A stretch of DNA of 64,000 nt from the NCBI GenBank assembly GCA_034436355.1, contig DAOTVQ010000046.1, positions 1 to 64,000 on the forward strand. Direction: 5' to 3'. The notes beneath the pieces were generated by a model. That model made no database searches. It was given only the letters and a program-made list of their open reading frames with translations, and was not told the origin of the DNA. The stretch comes from CP2-2F sp034436355 (GTDB taxonomy: Bacteria > Chloroflexota > Anaerolineae > Aggregatilineales > UBA2796). Numbering within the stretch: the stretch's first letter is position 1; every line of letters begins with the position of its first letter. The position numbers and the translations under genes were made by a program. Below, piece by piece: positions 1 through 7,598 of this stretch.

Positions 1-2
1 CG

Positions 3-182
3 CCATTGCCGCCGGGTGTGCGCCCAAGTGCAACGCCGGGCGGCACAGGTGGCAGCGGCGGTGGCGCCTCTGGTGGATCGTCGGGCGGTGGTAGCGGCGG
101 CGATGACGACGACGACGGCGGCGATGACGACGACGACGACGGCGATGACGACGACGACGACGGCAATGATGTAAGCTTCTAA
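3..182 (+). CDS. C-terminal end of an unknown Gly/Ser- and Asp-rich protein (5' partial)
   Basis: The open frame enters from the left edge and ends at TAA 180-182, giving about 59 visible residues. It begins with a Pro/Gly/Ser-rich stretch, passes through Gly-Gly-Ser repeats and ends in three runs of five to six aspartates separated by Gly-Gly or Gly, closing with GNDVSF. Such Gly/Ser linkers and poly-Asp blocks are common at the ends of exported or surface proteins, where the acidic repeats may bind calcium or simply act as a spacer; this is inference. A strong hairpin follows the stop. The body of the protein lies outside the window, so no function can be given. The GAC/GGC repeats are coding, not a DNA repeat array. 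Confidence 0.6.
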   Translation, partial: PLPPGVRPSATPGGTGGSGGGASGGSSGGGSGGDDDDDGGDDDDDDGDDDDDDGNDVSF

Positions 183-187
183 AAAAC

Positions 188-219
188 ACAGAGGGTAGGT
201 TTTTGAACCTACCCTCTGT
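188..219. terminator. Bidirectional terminator hairpin
   Basis: A perfect 14-bp inverted repeat (188-201 with 206-219) closes on a 4-base loop. It lies between the stop of the leftmost plus-strand gene and the stop of the convergent minus-strand gene at 252. A-rich and T-rich flanks on the two sides suit termination in both directions. Confidence 0.85.
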
Positions 220-251
220 TTAGCTGTTGAAGTTGCTAGGCTGCACCTAGT

Positions 252-788
252 CTAGCGGGCGACCAACGCCACCGTGCCGGGATTGAAGATTGTGGTGCAA
301 GTGAAGCGCGGACGCGCATTGCTTAATGTGGTGTTCGGGAAGAATTGGCGTGGCGCACCCTTCACCGATGCGAACAGGATACTGCCCCTGCCGCGTAGGC
401 ACAGGCTTAAGCCTTCGGCAAAATCGCCTTTGAAAGATGCACCGCGATAGAACACAAACACATCCGCCGCACGGATATAGGGAATATCAATCACAGAACG
501 ATTGCCGACGTTCGGTGGCGGCAGCAGGCGGGCAAAGGCATCGCCTTCACGCACCACCAACTGACCACCTTCTGGCACAAGGATTTTGACTTTGGTGGCA
601 ACCACAACCTCAGGGTCACCGTTGGCATCTATATTGCCGCCGGTGCCGCTTGGTCCAGTAGCCTCAGGCACATACTGTGCGCTGACGGAGTTAACGTTCA
701 GCACGTTGAAGGCAAGTGCAACCACCGCAACAAGCAGCATCATTGCAATTGCGAAGGCGAGCGTTTTGTGAGAAACCTTTAGCATCAT
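252..788 (-). CDS. Small exported protein of unknown function
   Basis: I start this at the double ATG (788 or 785), because GAAAGGA sits just upstream; longer in-frame starts would run into the inserted element at 887-1047. The protein of about 178 residues opens with a signal peptide: KVSHK, then a hydrophobic core of about 20 residues, ending near VSAQ. The mature part holds a short Gly/Pro-rich linker and one compact domain with several beta-like hydrophobic strands. Two cysteines (in LCL and FTC) could form a disulfide. I do not recognise the family. It is the gene nearest downstream of the PDZ-protein gene on the same strand, with the MITE-like element between them. Confidence 0.65.
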   Translation of the reverse strand: MMLKVSHKTLAFAIAMMLLVAVVALAFNVLNVNSVSAQYVPEATGPSGTGGNIDANGDPEVVVATKVKILVPEGGQLVVREGDAFARLLPPPNVGNRSVIDIPYIRAADVFVFYRGASFKGDFAEGLSLCLRGRGSILFASVKGAPRQFFPNTTLSNARPRFTCTTIFNPGTVALVAR

Positions 789-877
789 CAGTCCTTTCAA
801 GCTAAATTGGGGTATCCCTAATCCTAGCATCATTTCAAAGGGCGAGTCAAGCACCATAGGCTTAACGCGCCCTTCCC

Positions 878-886
878 GATACCTTA
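878..886. repeat. Target-site duplication, left copy
   Basis: GATACCTTA directly abuts the left terminal inverted repeat of the element at 887-1047, and the same nine bases recur at 1048-1056. Confidence 0.75.
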
Positions 887-1047
887 GCTGAGGGGGCGAC
901 ACTAAAATTCACCCCACCCTAAATCCCGCCCCGTAGACAGGGCGGGACTTTGCAGATCACCTCTGATTCCCTTTCCTCGCGTGCGGGGAAAGGGCTAGGG
1001 ATAGGGGTAAATCTGATTTGCCGAAAAGTTACTGTCGCCCCCTCAGC
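887..1047. mobile_element. MITE-like non-autonomous element (161 bp)
   Basis: The element is bounded by perfect 15-bp terminal inverted repeats (887-901 and 1033-1047) and flanked by a 9-bp direct repeat, GATACCTTA. It encodes no protein. Inside are two strong hairpins: an 8-bp stem at 924-931/940-947 and an 11-bp stem at about 969-979/984-994. The outer parts are also partly complementary (ACCCC...AGGGATAGGGGT), so the whole element could fold into one long cruciform. Nine-base duplications are known for IS1 and several IS4-group elements, but I cannot name the mobilising transposase. It inserted exactly at the stop codon of the PDZ gene, and the duplication preserved that stop. Confidence 0.75.
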
Positions 1048-1056
1048 GATACCTTA
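1048..1056. repeat. Target-site duplication, right copy
   Basis: Second GATACCTTA, abutting the right inverted repeat. Its last three bases are the TAA stop of the minus-strand PDZ gene. Confidence 0.75.
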
Positions 1057-2625
1057 GTTCATGGCAACGCCGCGCTGGGCAAAGGTTACCTGCACGCTGA
1101 GGCGCTGATTACCGCGCAGCACCATCAGCGTGACGGTATCGCCTGGTGCGTAAGGTAGCAGGCGCAGCGGCAGCGTGCGCTTGGCGTCCACCACATCGCC
1201 ATTCACGGCAAGGATAATGTCGCCGACGCGCAAGCCGGCAACCTCCGCCGGGCTGTTTTCATAGACTTCGAGGATCAGCGCGCCATCCGTAACGCGCAAG
1301 CCGCGTGCGCGTGCCACCTGTGGCGTAATCGCCTCGTAAAGCACGCCAAGCTGCACACGCATTCCCGGTACAGGCGTGAAGGCGTCTGTGGCTGCGGGAG
1401 GCGCTGGTTGCCCAGATGGCGGCGTAGCAGTCGGCGTGATCGGGCTGCCTATAGCGCGCAGAGTCACTGTGCGCATATTACCATCCCGCAGCAGCCGCAC
1501 ACTGATAACCTCGCGGGTGGGCGAATTGAGCAGGCTCACGAGGCGCGAGAGTGTGTTGGGTGCATAAACGATGGTGTCTACTTGGAGGATCAGATCACCA
1601 ACGCGCAGGTCAATTTGGCTGGCGGGCAGGTCTATCCGTGTTACGCGCAAGCCATCAGGCAGTGTTTCGGCTTGGAAGCCATAGCGGTTGAAGGTATACC
1701 TTACCCGCGGAAGATCCGGCGGCTGGGTAAAGCGTGCGGTAGGTGTGCTTGCTGCGCCAATAGCAGGCACACGGATGGTGAGCCTTCTACCACCACGCTG
1801 CACAACCAACTGCACAACGGTGATGCTCGGTGTGTTGAGCAGAGTCACAATGCGCGAGATGTTCTCAGGTGAATAGCGGATGTTATCCACTTGTGTGATC
1901 AAGTCACCCACGCGGATCAGTGTGGCAGCCGGTACAGTCAGCTCTACACGGCTAACGCGCAAACCATTGGGCAGCGTCTCTGCCTCAAAGCCATAGCGCG
2001 GGAAATTTAGCCGCACGCGCACCATATCAATTGTAGCTGTGATGCGTGGTGCGGGCGTGTTGGTTGGCTGAACAGGCAGCGGTGTTGGCGAAATGTTGCG
2101 CGGCGTGGCAGTTGGTCGGATCAGAGTCAATGTGATGACCTGCATCTGCCCATCCCGCCGTATGTTGAGCGTGATTTGATCGCCGGCACGCCGTTCAGCC
2201 AGCAGCGCCACCAACTCATCGGCGTTGGCAACCGCCCGCCGATTGACGGCTGTAATCACATCGCCAACGCGCAAGCCCGCCCGTATGCCCGGCGCGTTGG
2301 GTGCCAACGAGACGATCAAGGCGCCGCCCTCTGGCGCATCTTGCACGCCAATGCCAATCACGCCGCGTTCGCCGCCGCGTGTAACTGCCACAGTTGGCGT
2401 AACAGTCAATGTTGGTGTGCGGCTTGGTAAGGCTGTGCGGGTCGGAGTCAATGTGCGAGTCGGTAAAGGTGTGCGGGTGCGTGTGGGTGCTTGGGTGGTT
2501 GGCTGCAACGTCTGCGTGGACGTTCGTGTTGGCGATTGGGCAAGTGTTTGCCTCCCACTAAAACTGATGATCACACTCAGCAAGGCGCAGAGCGCTGCTA
2601 TGCTGAAAATTGCCTGTTTTCGCAT
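1054..2625 (-). CDS. Exported protein with four PDZ-like domains and a Thr/Pro-rich linker
   Basis: The start is ATG 2625, preceded by AAAAGGGAA; an in-frame GTG lies five codons earlier. Of 523 residues, about 1-30 form a signal peptide or membrane anchor ending near LAQ, and about 31-82 are a Thr/Pro/Arg linker typical of Chloroflexota surface proteins. Four PDZ-like units follow: about 85-175 and 425-515 carry the classical GLRVGD-I-x-AVN signature, while about 205-290 and 305-390 are a closely similar pair (RYGF[EQ]AETLP[ND]GLRV) with RVGDLI-x-QVD. No protease domain accompanies them, so this is not an HtrA- or Ctp-type enzyme. It probably acts as an extracytoplasmic scaffold that holds peptide tails (inference). 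The inserted element lies immediately after its stop. Confidence 0.75.
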   Translation of the reverse strand: MRKQAIFSIAALCALLSVIISFSGRQTLAQSPTRTSTQTLQPTTQAPTRTRTPLPTRTLTPTRTALPSRTPTLTVTPTVAVTRGGERGVIGIGVQDAPEGGALIVSLAPNAPGIRAGLRVGDVITAVNRRAVANADELVALLAERRAGDQITLNIRRDGQMQVITLTLIRPTATPRNISPTPLPVQPTNTPAPRITATIDMVRVRLNFPRYGFEAETLPNGLRVSRVELTVPAATLIRVGDLITQVDNIRYSPENISRIVTLLNTPSITVVQLVVQRGGRRLTIRVPAIGAASTPTARFTQPPDLPRVRYTFNRYGFQAETLPDGLRVTRIDLPASQIDLRVGDLILQVDTIVYAPNTLSRLVSLLNSPTREVISVRLLRDGNMRTVTLRAIGSPITPTATPPSGQPAPPAATDAFTPVPGMRVQLGVLYEAITPQVARARGLRVTDGALILEVYENSPAEVAGLRVGDIILAVNGDVVDAKRTLPLRLLPYAPGDTVTLMVLRGNQRLSVQVTFAQRGVAMN

Positions 2626-2672
2626 AAATTCCCTTTTCACTGAGCCACCAACACACCGATTGTAACCCAGAT

Positions 2673-2701
2673 TTGCTCATTCCCGCGATTCACCCTACAA
2701 T
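2673..2701 (+). promoter_or_regulatory. Sigma-70-type promoter of the DUF309-fabL pair
   Basis: TTGCTC (2673-2678), a 17-base spacer and TACAAT (2696-2701). Transcription would begin near 2708, about 30 bases before the start codon at 2738. Confidence 0.6.
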
Positions 2702-2737
2702 ACGCCAAAACGCTTAAGAATTGCTAAGTATTTTTGT

Positions 2738-3514
2738 ATGCCTGACCAACACCCAATCCTCTTTGCAGCTGTGAACAGCGCAGCCATTCGCCAAGCCCTC
2801 AACGCGCTCCCCGATTTTGATGTGCGCCTGCACGCCTTGCCGCACAACGCAGAGGGCAGTGCAGTCGTGGCGCTCATTGCCGATCTACACCCTAGCCTGA
2901 TCATTGTTGAGTTGGACGGCGCGGCGGCATGGCTTTCCCAAACGCGCTCTGATCCTGCCACAAGGCGCTTGCCAACGCTTGCCATTGGTGAAGGTGAGGC
3001 GGCAATCGCACGCGCTGCGGCGGTCAATATTCCGCTGTATGCACCGACAAAGTTCAGCCAAGACGCTGTTGCGATCATCCGCCTACATGCGCGAACAGCC
3101 ACCCGTAACACTGCCCTCGCTGAACAGTGTGCCGAGCCGCTGCCGCCGTTAGCCCTGCGCGGCTTGCAAGAGTTCAATCGCGGTGAATATTACGAATGCC
3201 ACGAGACGCTTGAAGAAGCATGGATGGCAGAAACACGCCCAATCCGCGATTTGTATCGCGTCATTCTGCAAGTGAGCGTTGCCTACTATCAGATTTTGCG
3301 CGGCAATTACAATGGCGCGCACAAGATGTTTTTGCGGGCTGTGCAGTGGTTTGCGCCGCTGCCTGATCAGTGCATGGGCGTTGATATTGCCGCGCTGCGG
3401 GCAGATGTGGCTGCGGTGCGGATACACCTACAGGCGCTCGGTGCTGCCAACATCGCCAACTTTGACCGCACGCTGCTAAAGCCGATCCGCTATGCAGACG
3501 AGGCAGCCTTATGA
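2738..3514 (+). CDS. DUF309 protein with a degenerate receiver-like N-terminal domain
   Basis: The 258-residue protein has two parts. Residues 1 to about 120 follow the strand-helix pattern of a response-regulator receiver (ILFAA..., SLIIVELD, RLPTLAIGEG), but lack the acidic pair near the N-terminus and a clear phospho-acceptor, so phosphorylation is unlikely. Residues about 140-215 are a DUF309 domain, recognised by FNRGEYYECHETLEEAWM with its His-x3-Glu pattern, followed by LYRVILQ and a GNYxGAxK segment. DUF309 proteins are small helical proteins of unknown biochemistry; the conserved His/Glu suggests metal or ligand binding (inference). The stop overlaps the next start by four bases (ATGA), so it is translationally coupled to the reductase downstream. 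Confidence 0.8.
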   Translation: MPDQHPILFAAVNSAAIRQALNALPDFDVRLHALPHNAEGSAVVALIADLHPSLIIVELDGAAAWLSQTRSDPATRRLPTLAIGEGEAAIARAAAVNIPLYAPTKFSQDAVAIIRLHARTATRNTALAEQCAEPLPPLALRGLQEFNRGEYYECHETLEEAWMAETRPIRDLYRVILQVSVAYYQILRGNYNGAHKMFLRAVQWFAPLPDQCMGVDIAALRADVAAVRIHLQALGAANIANFDRTLLKPIRYADEAAL

Positions 3515-4278
3515 GCCGCTTCATCGGCAAAATTGCCCTTGTCACAGGCAGTGGGCGTGGCATCGGGCGTGCTATTGCACTGCGCCTTGCCAAAGAAGGC
3601 GCCGATGTGATCGTGAACTATTTTCGCAACCGCGAAAGCGCCGAAGAAACTGCCGCCGCCATTAGCGCATTGGGCAGGCGCGCACAGCTCATTAAGGCGA
3701 ACGTTGCCGAAGAGGCTGACCTTGAACGGCTCTTTGAGGCGGCGCGTGCTTTCGGCGGCTTGGATATCCTGGTCAACAACGCGGCGTCGGGCTATAACCG
3801 TCCCGTCTTGGAGCAGCGCGCCAAAGGTTGGGATTGGACGCTGAACATCAATGCGCGGGCGGCGCTCTTTGCTTCTCAGCACGCGGCGGCACTCATGCAA
3901 GAGCGCGGCGGCGGTAGCATTGTGAACATCAGCAGCATTGGCGCGCAGCGTGTGGTCTCTGAATATGTGCTGGTTGGCGTTTCAAAGGCGGCGCTGGAGG
4001 CACTGACGCGCTACCTGGCTGTGGAGTTCGCACCTTTGAACATCACCGTAAATGCGGTCAGCGGCGGCTTTGTAGAGACGGACGCGCTGAAGCATTTCAG
4101 CGTTACACAATCTATTTTGGCTGATCCGACAGCGTTTGTGAAAGAGCGCGTGCCAGCAGGACGCATGGTGAGCGTGGATGACATTGCGGCGGCGGTTACC
4201 TTCCTATGCAGCGCCGATGCCGCCATGATACGCGGTCAGGTGTTGGTCGTGGATGGTGGCTTCACACTGACTGCCTGA
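3511..4278 (+). CDS. fabL: Short-chain dehydrogenase, FabL-type enoyl-ACP reductase
   Basis: This 255-residue SDR protein has the nucleotide-binding motif TGSGRGIGR near residue 10, NNAA near 88, and an active-site segment where Tyr and Lys are separated by six residues (Y-VLVGVS-K) instead of the usual three. That Y-x6-K spacing and the following AALEALTRYLAVE block are hallmarks of Bacillus FabL (enoyl-ACP reductase III), which uses NADPH for the last step of fatty-acid elongation. The C-terminus ends in the SDR block RGQVLVVDGGFTLT. It is coupled to the DUF309 gene by a four-base overlap, and its 3' end overlaps the convergent glycosyltransferase by 43 bases. A general FabG-like reductase remains possible. 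Confidence 0.8.
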   Translation: MSRFIGKIALVTGSGRGIGRAIALRLAKEGADVIVNYFRNRESAEETAAAISALGRRAQLIKANVAEEADLERLFEAARAFGGLDILVNNAASGYNRPVLEQRAKGWDWTLNINARAALFASQHAAALMQERGGGSIVNISSIGAQRVVSEYVLVGVSKAALEALTRYLAVEFAPLNITVNAVSGGFVETDALKHFSVTQSILADPTAFVKERVPAGRMVSVDDIAAAVTFLCSADAAMIRGQVLVVDGGFTLTA

Positions 4279-5012
4279 GCAAGGCGTATTTTGCGCCGCT
4301 GCCATTTTAGGAGCAGCATCAGGCGCAGGTGCCGCCAGCCATCGCGCCACGGGCGCAAATGCGGCGGGCGGCTGCGTCCATCCGGCGCGTAGGTAATTGG
4401 CACTTCGGCAAGCGGCAAGGTGTTTAGGGCTGCTTGGGCGATCATTTCAGTGGCAAACTCCATGCCTTCTGCGTGCAAAGGCAAGTTGAGCAGCGCGGCG
4501 CGCTCAAAGGCACGCATTCCACAGTGATAGTCGCTCAGGCGCGTGCCAAACAACCGATTGGCAAGCCATGTGAGCAGCGGGTTGCCCAAATAGCGGTGCA
4601 GCGGCGGCATGGCACGCGGCAGAATCTTGCCCTTGAAGCGTGTGCCGATCACCAACGGGTAGCCCTCGTGCAGTTTTGCCCAAAACGGCTTCAGGCAGCT
4701 TAGATCATAGCTGCCGTCCGAGTCGGCGATGATCACATAGCGCCCGCGTGCGGCGTGAATGCCTGCTTGTAAGGCTCTGCCATAGCCGCGCTGCGCCACA
4801 TACACAAGGCGTGCGCCGTGCTGTTCGGCAAGGCTTGGCGAGCCGTCAAAGCTGCCATTATCCGCCACAACCACCTCACCAGAAACACCCAGCGCGGCAA
4901 GCCCTGCCCACGCCGCCACAACACAAGCGGCAAGCGTTTCTGCCTCGTTCAGGCAGGGCAGCACCACAGAGAGTTCAAGGGCGTGTTCGGTGAGCAGTGA
5001 GTCAGTTGGCAT
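4236..5012 (-). CDS. Family 2 glycosyltransferase (DPM/DPG synthase-like)
   Basis: The 258-residue protein begins its GT-A fold at LSVVLPCLNEAETL and has the nucleotide-sugar binding ADNGSFDGS block near residue 50. The metal-binding region IIADSDGSYD is near 95, and the acceptor-side block SDYHCGMRAF is near 160. The overall pattern resembles polyprenyl-phosphate mannosyl- or glucosyltransferases, which load a lipid carrier on the cytoplasmic face of the membrane. There is no membrane anchor. The last 43 bases overlap the end of fabL on the other strand. It lies six bases after a second family 2 enzyme on the same strand, so the two probably form an operon in surface-glycan assembly. The sugar and acceptor cannot be read from the sequence. 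Confidence 0.85.
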   Translation of the reverse strand: MPTDSLLTEHALELSVVLPCLNEAETLAACVVAAWAGLAALGVSGEVVVADNGSFDGSPSLAEQHGARLVYVAQRGYGRALQAGIHAARGRYVIIADSDGSYDLSCLKPFWAKLHEGYPLVIGTRFKGKILPRAMPPLHRYLGNPLLTWLANRLFGTRLSDYHCGMRAFERAALLNLPLHAEGMEFATEMIAQAALNTLPLAEVPITYAPDGRSRPPHLRPWRDGWRHLRLMLLLKWQRRKIRLAQAVSVKPPSTTNT

Positions 5013-5018
5013 AGCCGT

Positions 5019-5951
5019 TCAGTGCGTCTTTGGCGCATGTGCGTTCAGCCAAAAGCGCCGATGCAGGCTCAGCCGCAGCCGCCAAGCCAGCGGCAGCTTA
5101 TCGGCATAGCGCCCAAGCAGGCGCCCGCTGATGCGCGCTGCCTCGTGAAAGGGCAATCTGAGCAACCACTGCCAATGCCTGCCGCGCACCAAGTAGGCAA
5201 CTTCTTGGGCGATGAAGCGCGCCGCACGCTGTGCGTTGCCGCGAAAGGTATCCTCTGTGATGCCGCGCAGTGAGTAAGCGCTATCGAAGTTACGCCGAAA
5301 AAGCGTTTTAAGGTCATAGTGATGTGAGTGCAGCACAGCCGCCTCAGCGTGATAGAGGGTATGGTAGCCCGCCGTGAGCAGCGCTTTGGCAAACGCCTGA
5401 TCTTCACTCATGATCAGCGTTTCGTCAAAAGGATGCTCAAGGCAGACTGTGCGGCGTGCCGCACTGCACACATTGGAGAAAAAAAGGCGCTCTAGGCTCA
5501 GGCGTTCGCCGTGCTGCCATGTGTAGCGCGTGCTATGCGGCGGGTAAAGAGTCTGGATGAAGAATGCTTCTAGCGGCGTGGCGTCTGGGCATGGCACTTG
5601 CCGTGCATAGAGTGCGCCAAGCTGTAGATCGGCAAGTGGTGCGGTGAGCGTGTGCAGCCAGTCCGTGCCGAGCGGCTGTGCATCTTGGCTGAGGAAAACG
5701 CATAGCTCATGCTGTGCGTGCCGCACACCAAGATTGCGTGCATAGCCGTGCGAAAACTGCGCCTGCGTGATCGGGATGAGGCGTGCGCCATAGGTTGCCA
5801 GCAGGTGCGGCGTTTCATCAGTGGAGGCAGAATCTACCGCGATGATCTCAATTGGCGCGGCATATTGCTGGCTGCGAATGGCGTGTAAAGTCTCAGGCAG
5901 CCAACGCGCACCCTGATAGGTGGGCATAATGATCGAAACGCTCGCAGACAT
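5019..5951 (-). CDS. Family 2 glycosyltransferase (rhamnosyltransferase-like)
   Basis: I choose ATG 5951, preceded by GGGGA; an in-frame GTG lies five codons upstream. The 310-residue protein opens with SVSIIMPTYQGARWL and has the sugar-nucleotide motif EIIAVDSASTDET near residue 40. A degenerate metal-binding block, VFLSQDAQPL, follows near 93, and MSEDQAF near 180 supplies the ED dyad expected of inverting GT-A enzymes. Near the C-terminus lies a basic region (RNFDSAYSLRG and SLHRRFW). The layout matches rhamnosyltransferase-like enzymes that extend glycan chains. It is the first gene of a two-gene unit with the glycosyltransferase six bases downstream. Substrate is not predictable. Confidence 0.82.
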   Translation of the reverse strand: MSASVSIIMPTYQGARWLPETLHAIRSQQYAAPIEIIAVDSASTDETPHLLATYGARLIPITQAQFSHGYARNLGVRHAQHELCVFLSQDAQPLGTDWLHTLTAPLADLQLGALYARQVPCPDATPLEAFFIQTLYPPHSTRYTWQHGERLSLERLFFSNVCSAARRTVCLEHPFDETLIMSEDQAFAKALLTAGYHTLYHAEAAVLHSHHYDLKTLFRRNFDSAYSLRGITEDTFRGNAQRAARFIAQEVAYLVRGRHWQWLLRLPFHEAARISGRLLGRYADKLPLAWRLRLSLHRRFWLNAHAPKTH

Positions 5952-6090
5952 GCGCTTTCCCCGCACCTCACTTTACGGTAATACTACCCGAAGTGGTGGC
6001 GAATTCAATGTGCTTTGGTTAATCTCGTGGTGATAGCCGCGCAGGGTCTAGCCTACCCTCACTTTCATCAGGTCTGCACGCCACTCCCCG

Positions 6091-6119
6091 TTGACATCCG
6101 ACGCCGAATCGGGCATAGT
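6091..6119 (+). promoter_or_regulatory. Sigma-70-type promoter of the DUF368 gene
   Basis: A consensus TTGACA (6091-6096), a 17-base spacer and CATAGT (6114-6119), 48 bases before the start codon at 6167. Confidence 0.7.
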
Positions 6120-6166
6120 TGTGCGGTTGTGTTCAACAATCCTAGTCAACTCAGTATAGGAATACT

Positions 6167-7102
6167 ATGCAAAATCAAGACCTCAGTCAACCGCGCACCC
6201 CACGTCAATTTCTGCGCCTGTTCCTAAGCGGCTTTGCAATGGGCGCCGCTGATGTGGTGCCGGGCGTTTCGGGCGGCACAATGGCGTTCATCTTGGGCGT
6301 GTATGGCACACTCCTAAACGCCATTAAATCGTTCAACCTAACGGCAATTCGTTTGCTGTTCAGCCGTAAAATTGGCGAACTTTTGCAGCACGTCTCGTTT
6401 TTCTTCCTGCTGGCACTTGGGGCGGGCATCGCCACGGCTATCCTTGCCTTAGCCAATGTGCTGGGCAACGCCCTCGAACAACAGCCGACGTTGGTTTATG
6501 CCTTTTTCGGCGGCTTGGTGGTGGCTTCGATTATCACAGTTTCGCTGATGCTGCGCTGGAACGCCACAACCTTAATTACGATGGCAGTTGGTGCTGTGTT
6601 CGCTTTTTGGCTGGTGGCACTGCCAGAACTGAGTGACGCCGATCACTCACTGCCCGTACTGTTTTTTAGCGGTGCGGTTGCCATTTGCGCCATGATTCTG
6701 CCGGGCATTTCAGGCTCATTCATCCTCCTGATTCTGGGGCAGTATAAATTCGTGCTGGATGCCGTTCGTTCGCTAGACGTTGTGAGTGTGGCAGCGGTTG
6801 GGCTTGGGGCAGTCGTTGGCATTCTGGCGTTCTCGCGGGTGCTAAGCTGGCTGTTGAAGCATTACTACAACGTGACGGTGGCGGCATTGGTCGGCTTCAT
6901 GATCGGGTCACTGCGGCGCATCTGGCTGGAGGCAGAAGCGGGCTTAAGCAAGTTTACACAAGTTGGCGCAGGCGAGATCGCGCTGATCATCGGTTTGTTT
7001 GTGGTTGGCTTTGTGCTGGTCAGCGCGATTGATCACTTACAATCGGGGCGCAATCCGCTCTTTGCGCTCTTTCGGCGTGGCACACGTGAGAAAGTCGCTT
7101 AG
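6167..7102 (+). CDS. DUF368 membrane protein (PopT-type polyprenyl-phosphate transporter)
   Basis: The 311-residue protein has about eight to nine hydrophobic segments. It carries the DUF368 signature GFAMGAADVVPGVSGGTMAF near residue 25 and a second glycine-rich re-entrant motif, ILPGISGSFILLILGQY, near 183; these look like an inverted repeat of one half-domain. DUF368 proteins (PopT) have been shown to act with DedA-family UptA in returning undecaprenyl phosphate to the cytoplasmic face of the membrane, recycling the carrier for wall and glycan synthesis. Placement next to two glycosyltransferases fits that theme but proves nothing. AGG lies at a workable distance from the ATG, and a consensus promoter precedes it. 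Confidence 0.88.
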   Translation: MQNQDLSQPRTPRQFLRLFLSGFAMGAADVVPGVSGGTMAFILGVYGTLLNAIKSFNLTAIRLLFSRKIGELLQHVSFFFLLALGAGIATAILALANVLGNALEQQPTLVYAFFGGLVVASIITVSLMLRWNATTLITMAVGAVFAFWLVALPELSDADHSLPVLFFSGAVAICAMILPGISGSFILLILGQYKFVLDAVRSLDVVSVAAVGLGAVVGILAFSRVLSWLLKHYYNVTVAALVGFMIGSLRRIWLEAEAGLSKFTQVGAGEIALIIGLFVVGFVLVSAIDHLQSGRNPLFALFRRGTREKVA

Positions 7103-7114
7103 TCTATGTATAGC

Positions 7115-7143
7115 GCAGGCGAGATTGTGTGCATCTCGCCCGC
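7115..7143. terminator. Hairpin between convergent genes
   Basis: An 8-bp perfect stem (7118-7125 with 7133-7140) and a 7-base loop lie between the DUF368 stop and the Rieske ferredoxin stop. No clear T-run follows on either side, so termination is likely but not certain. Confidence 0.5.
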
Positions 7144-7155
7144 AGCATACTTATG

Positions 7156-7464
7156 CTAGACCAAGACTTGCACATCATCGCCTTCAAGGCGCACCTCAAA
7201 ACGCTGCACATCTTGTGTGGCGGGCATGGAAAGCACCTTGCCCGTCGTGATGTCGAAGCGGGCGCCATGCCGTGGACACTCGATCTGCACGCCATCCAGC
7301 TCACCTTCGGCAAGTGGACCGTCATCGTGCGTGCAGACATCTTCAATGGCGTAATAAGTGCCACCAACGTTGAAGATGGCAATGTAGCGCCCTTTGATTT
7401 CCACAACGGTGCGCTCGCCGGATTTAAGATCAGCCACCTTCGCCACCGTGATGTAGTCTGACAT
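7156..7464 (-). CDS. Rieske-type [2Fe-2S] ferredoxin
   Basis: A 102-residue soluble protein made of a single Rieske domain. The cluster ligands are in CTH (about residues 43-45) and CPRH (about 62-65), seventeen residues apart, with GARFDITTGKVL after the second box, as in the NirD and dioxygenase-ferredoxin families. It would carry one electron between a reductase and an oxygenase or similar enzyme in the cytoplasm. Its own promoter (TTGTCT-17-TAAGAT) lies upstream, and a hairpin separates it from the desaturase gene, so it seems to be its own transcription unit. A role as electron donor to that diiron desaturase is attractive but unproven. Confidence 0.9.
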   Translation of the reverse strand: MSDYITVAKVADLKSGERTVVEIKGRYIAIFNVGGTYYAIEDVCTHDDGPLAEGELDGVQIECPRHGARFDITTGKVLSMPATQDVQRFEVRLEGDDVQVLV

Positions 7465-7511
7465 TTACGCGAATCCTTTCCGTGACGATTCAACTACTCG
7501 TGATGGTGCTG

Positions 7512-7540
7512 ATCTTAGCGCCTCATGCCATTCAAGACAA
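7512..7540 (-). promoter_or_regulatory. Promoter of the Rieske ferredoxin gene
   Basis: Read on the minus strand: TTGTCT (7535-7540), a 17-base spacer and TAAGAT (7512-7517), upstream of the start at 7464 and downstream of the desaturase terminator. Confidence 0.55.
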
Positions 7541-7553
7541 CCACAGGCGAAGC

Positions 7554-7584
7554 AAAGCAGGCGAAGGATCGCCCCGCCTGCTTT
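7554..7584 (-). terminator. Terminator of the acyl-ACP desaturase gene
   Basis: A perfect 10-bp stem (7554-7563 with 7575-7584) with an 11-base loop; on the minus strand it ends in TTTGCTT. It lies 14 bases after the desaturase stop. Confidence 0.65.
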
Positions 7585-7598
7585 AAGGTACGGTTTGC

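Noticed and set aside
61..180. GAC/GGC tandem repeats resembling a DNA repeat array
   Set aside because: The repeats are in frame and encode Asp and Gly runs up to a stop codon; there are no spacers as in CRISPR.
2225..2665. Plus-strand frame opposite the PDZ-protein linker
   Set aside because: Its Val/Arg/Gly-rich translation simply mirrors the Thr/Pro repeat on the other strand.
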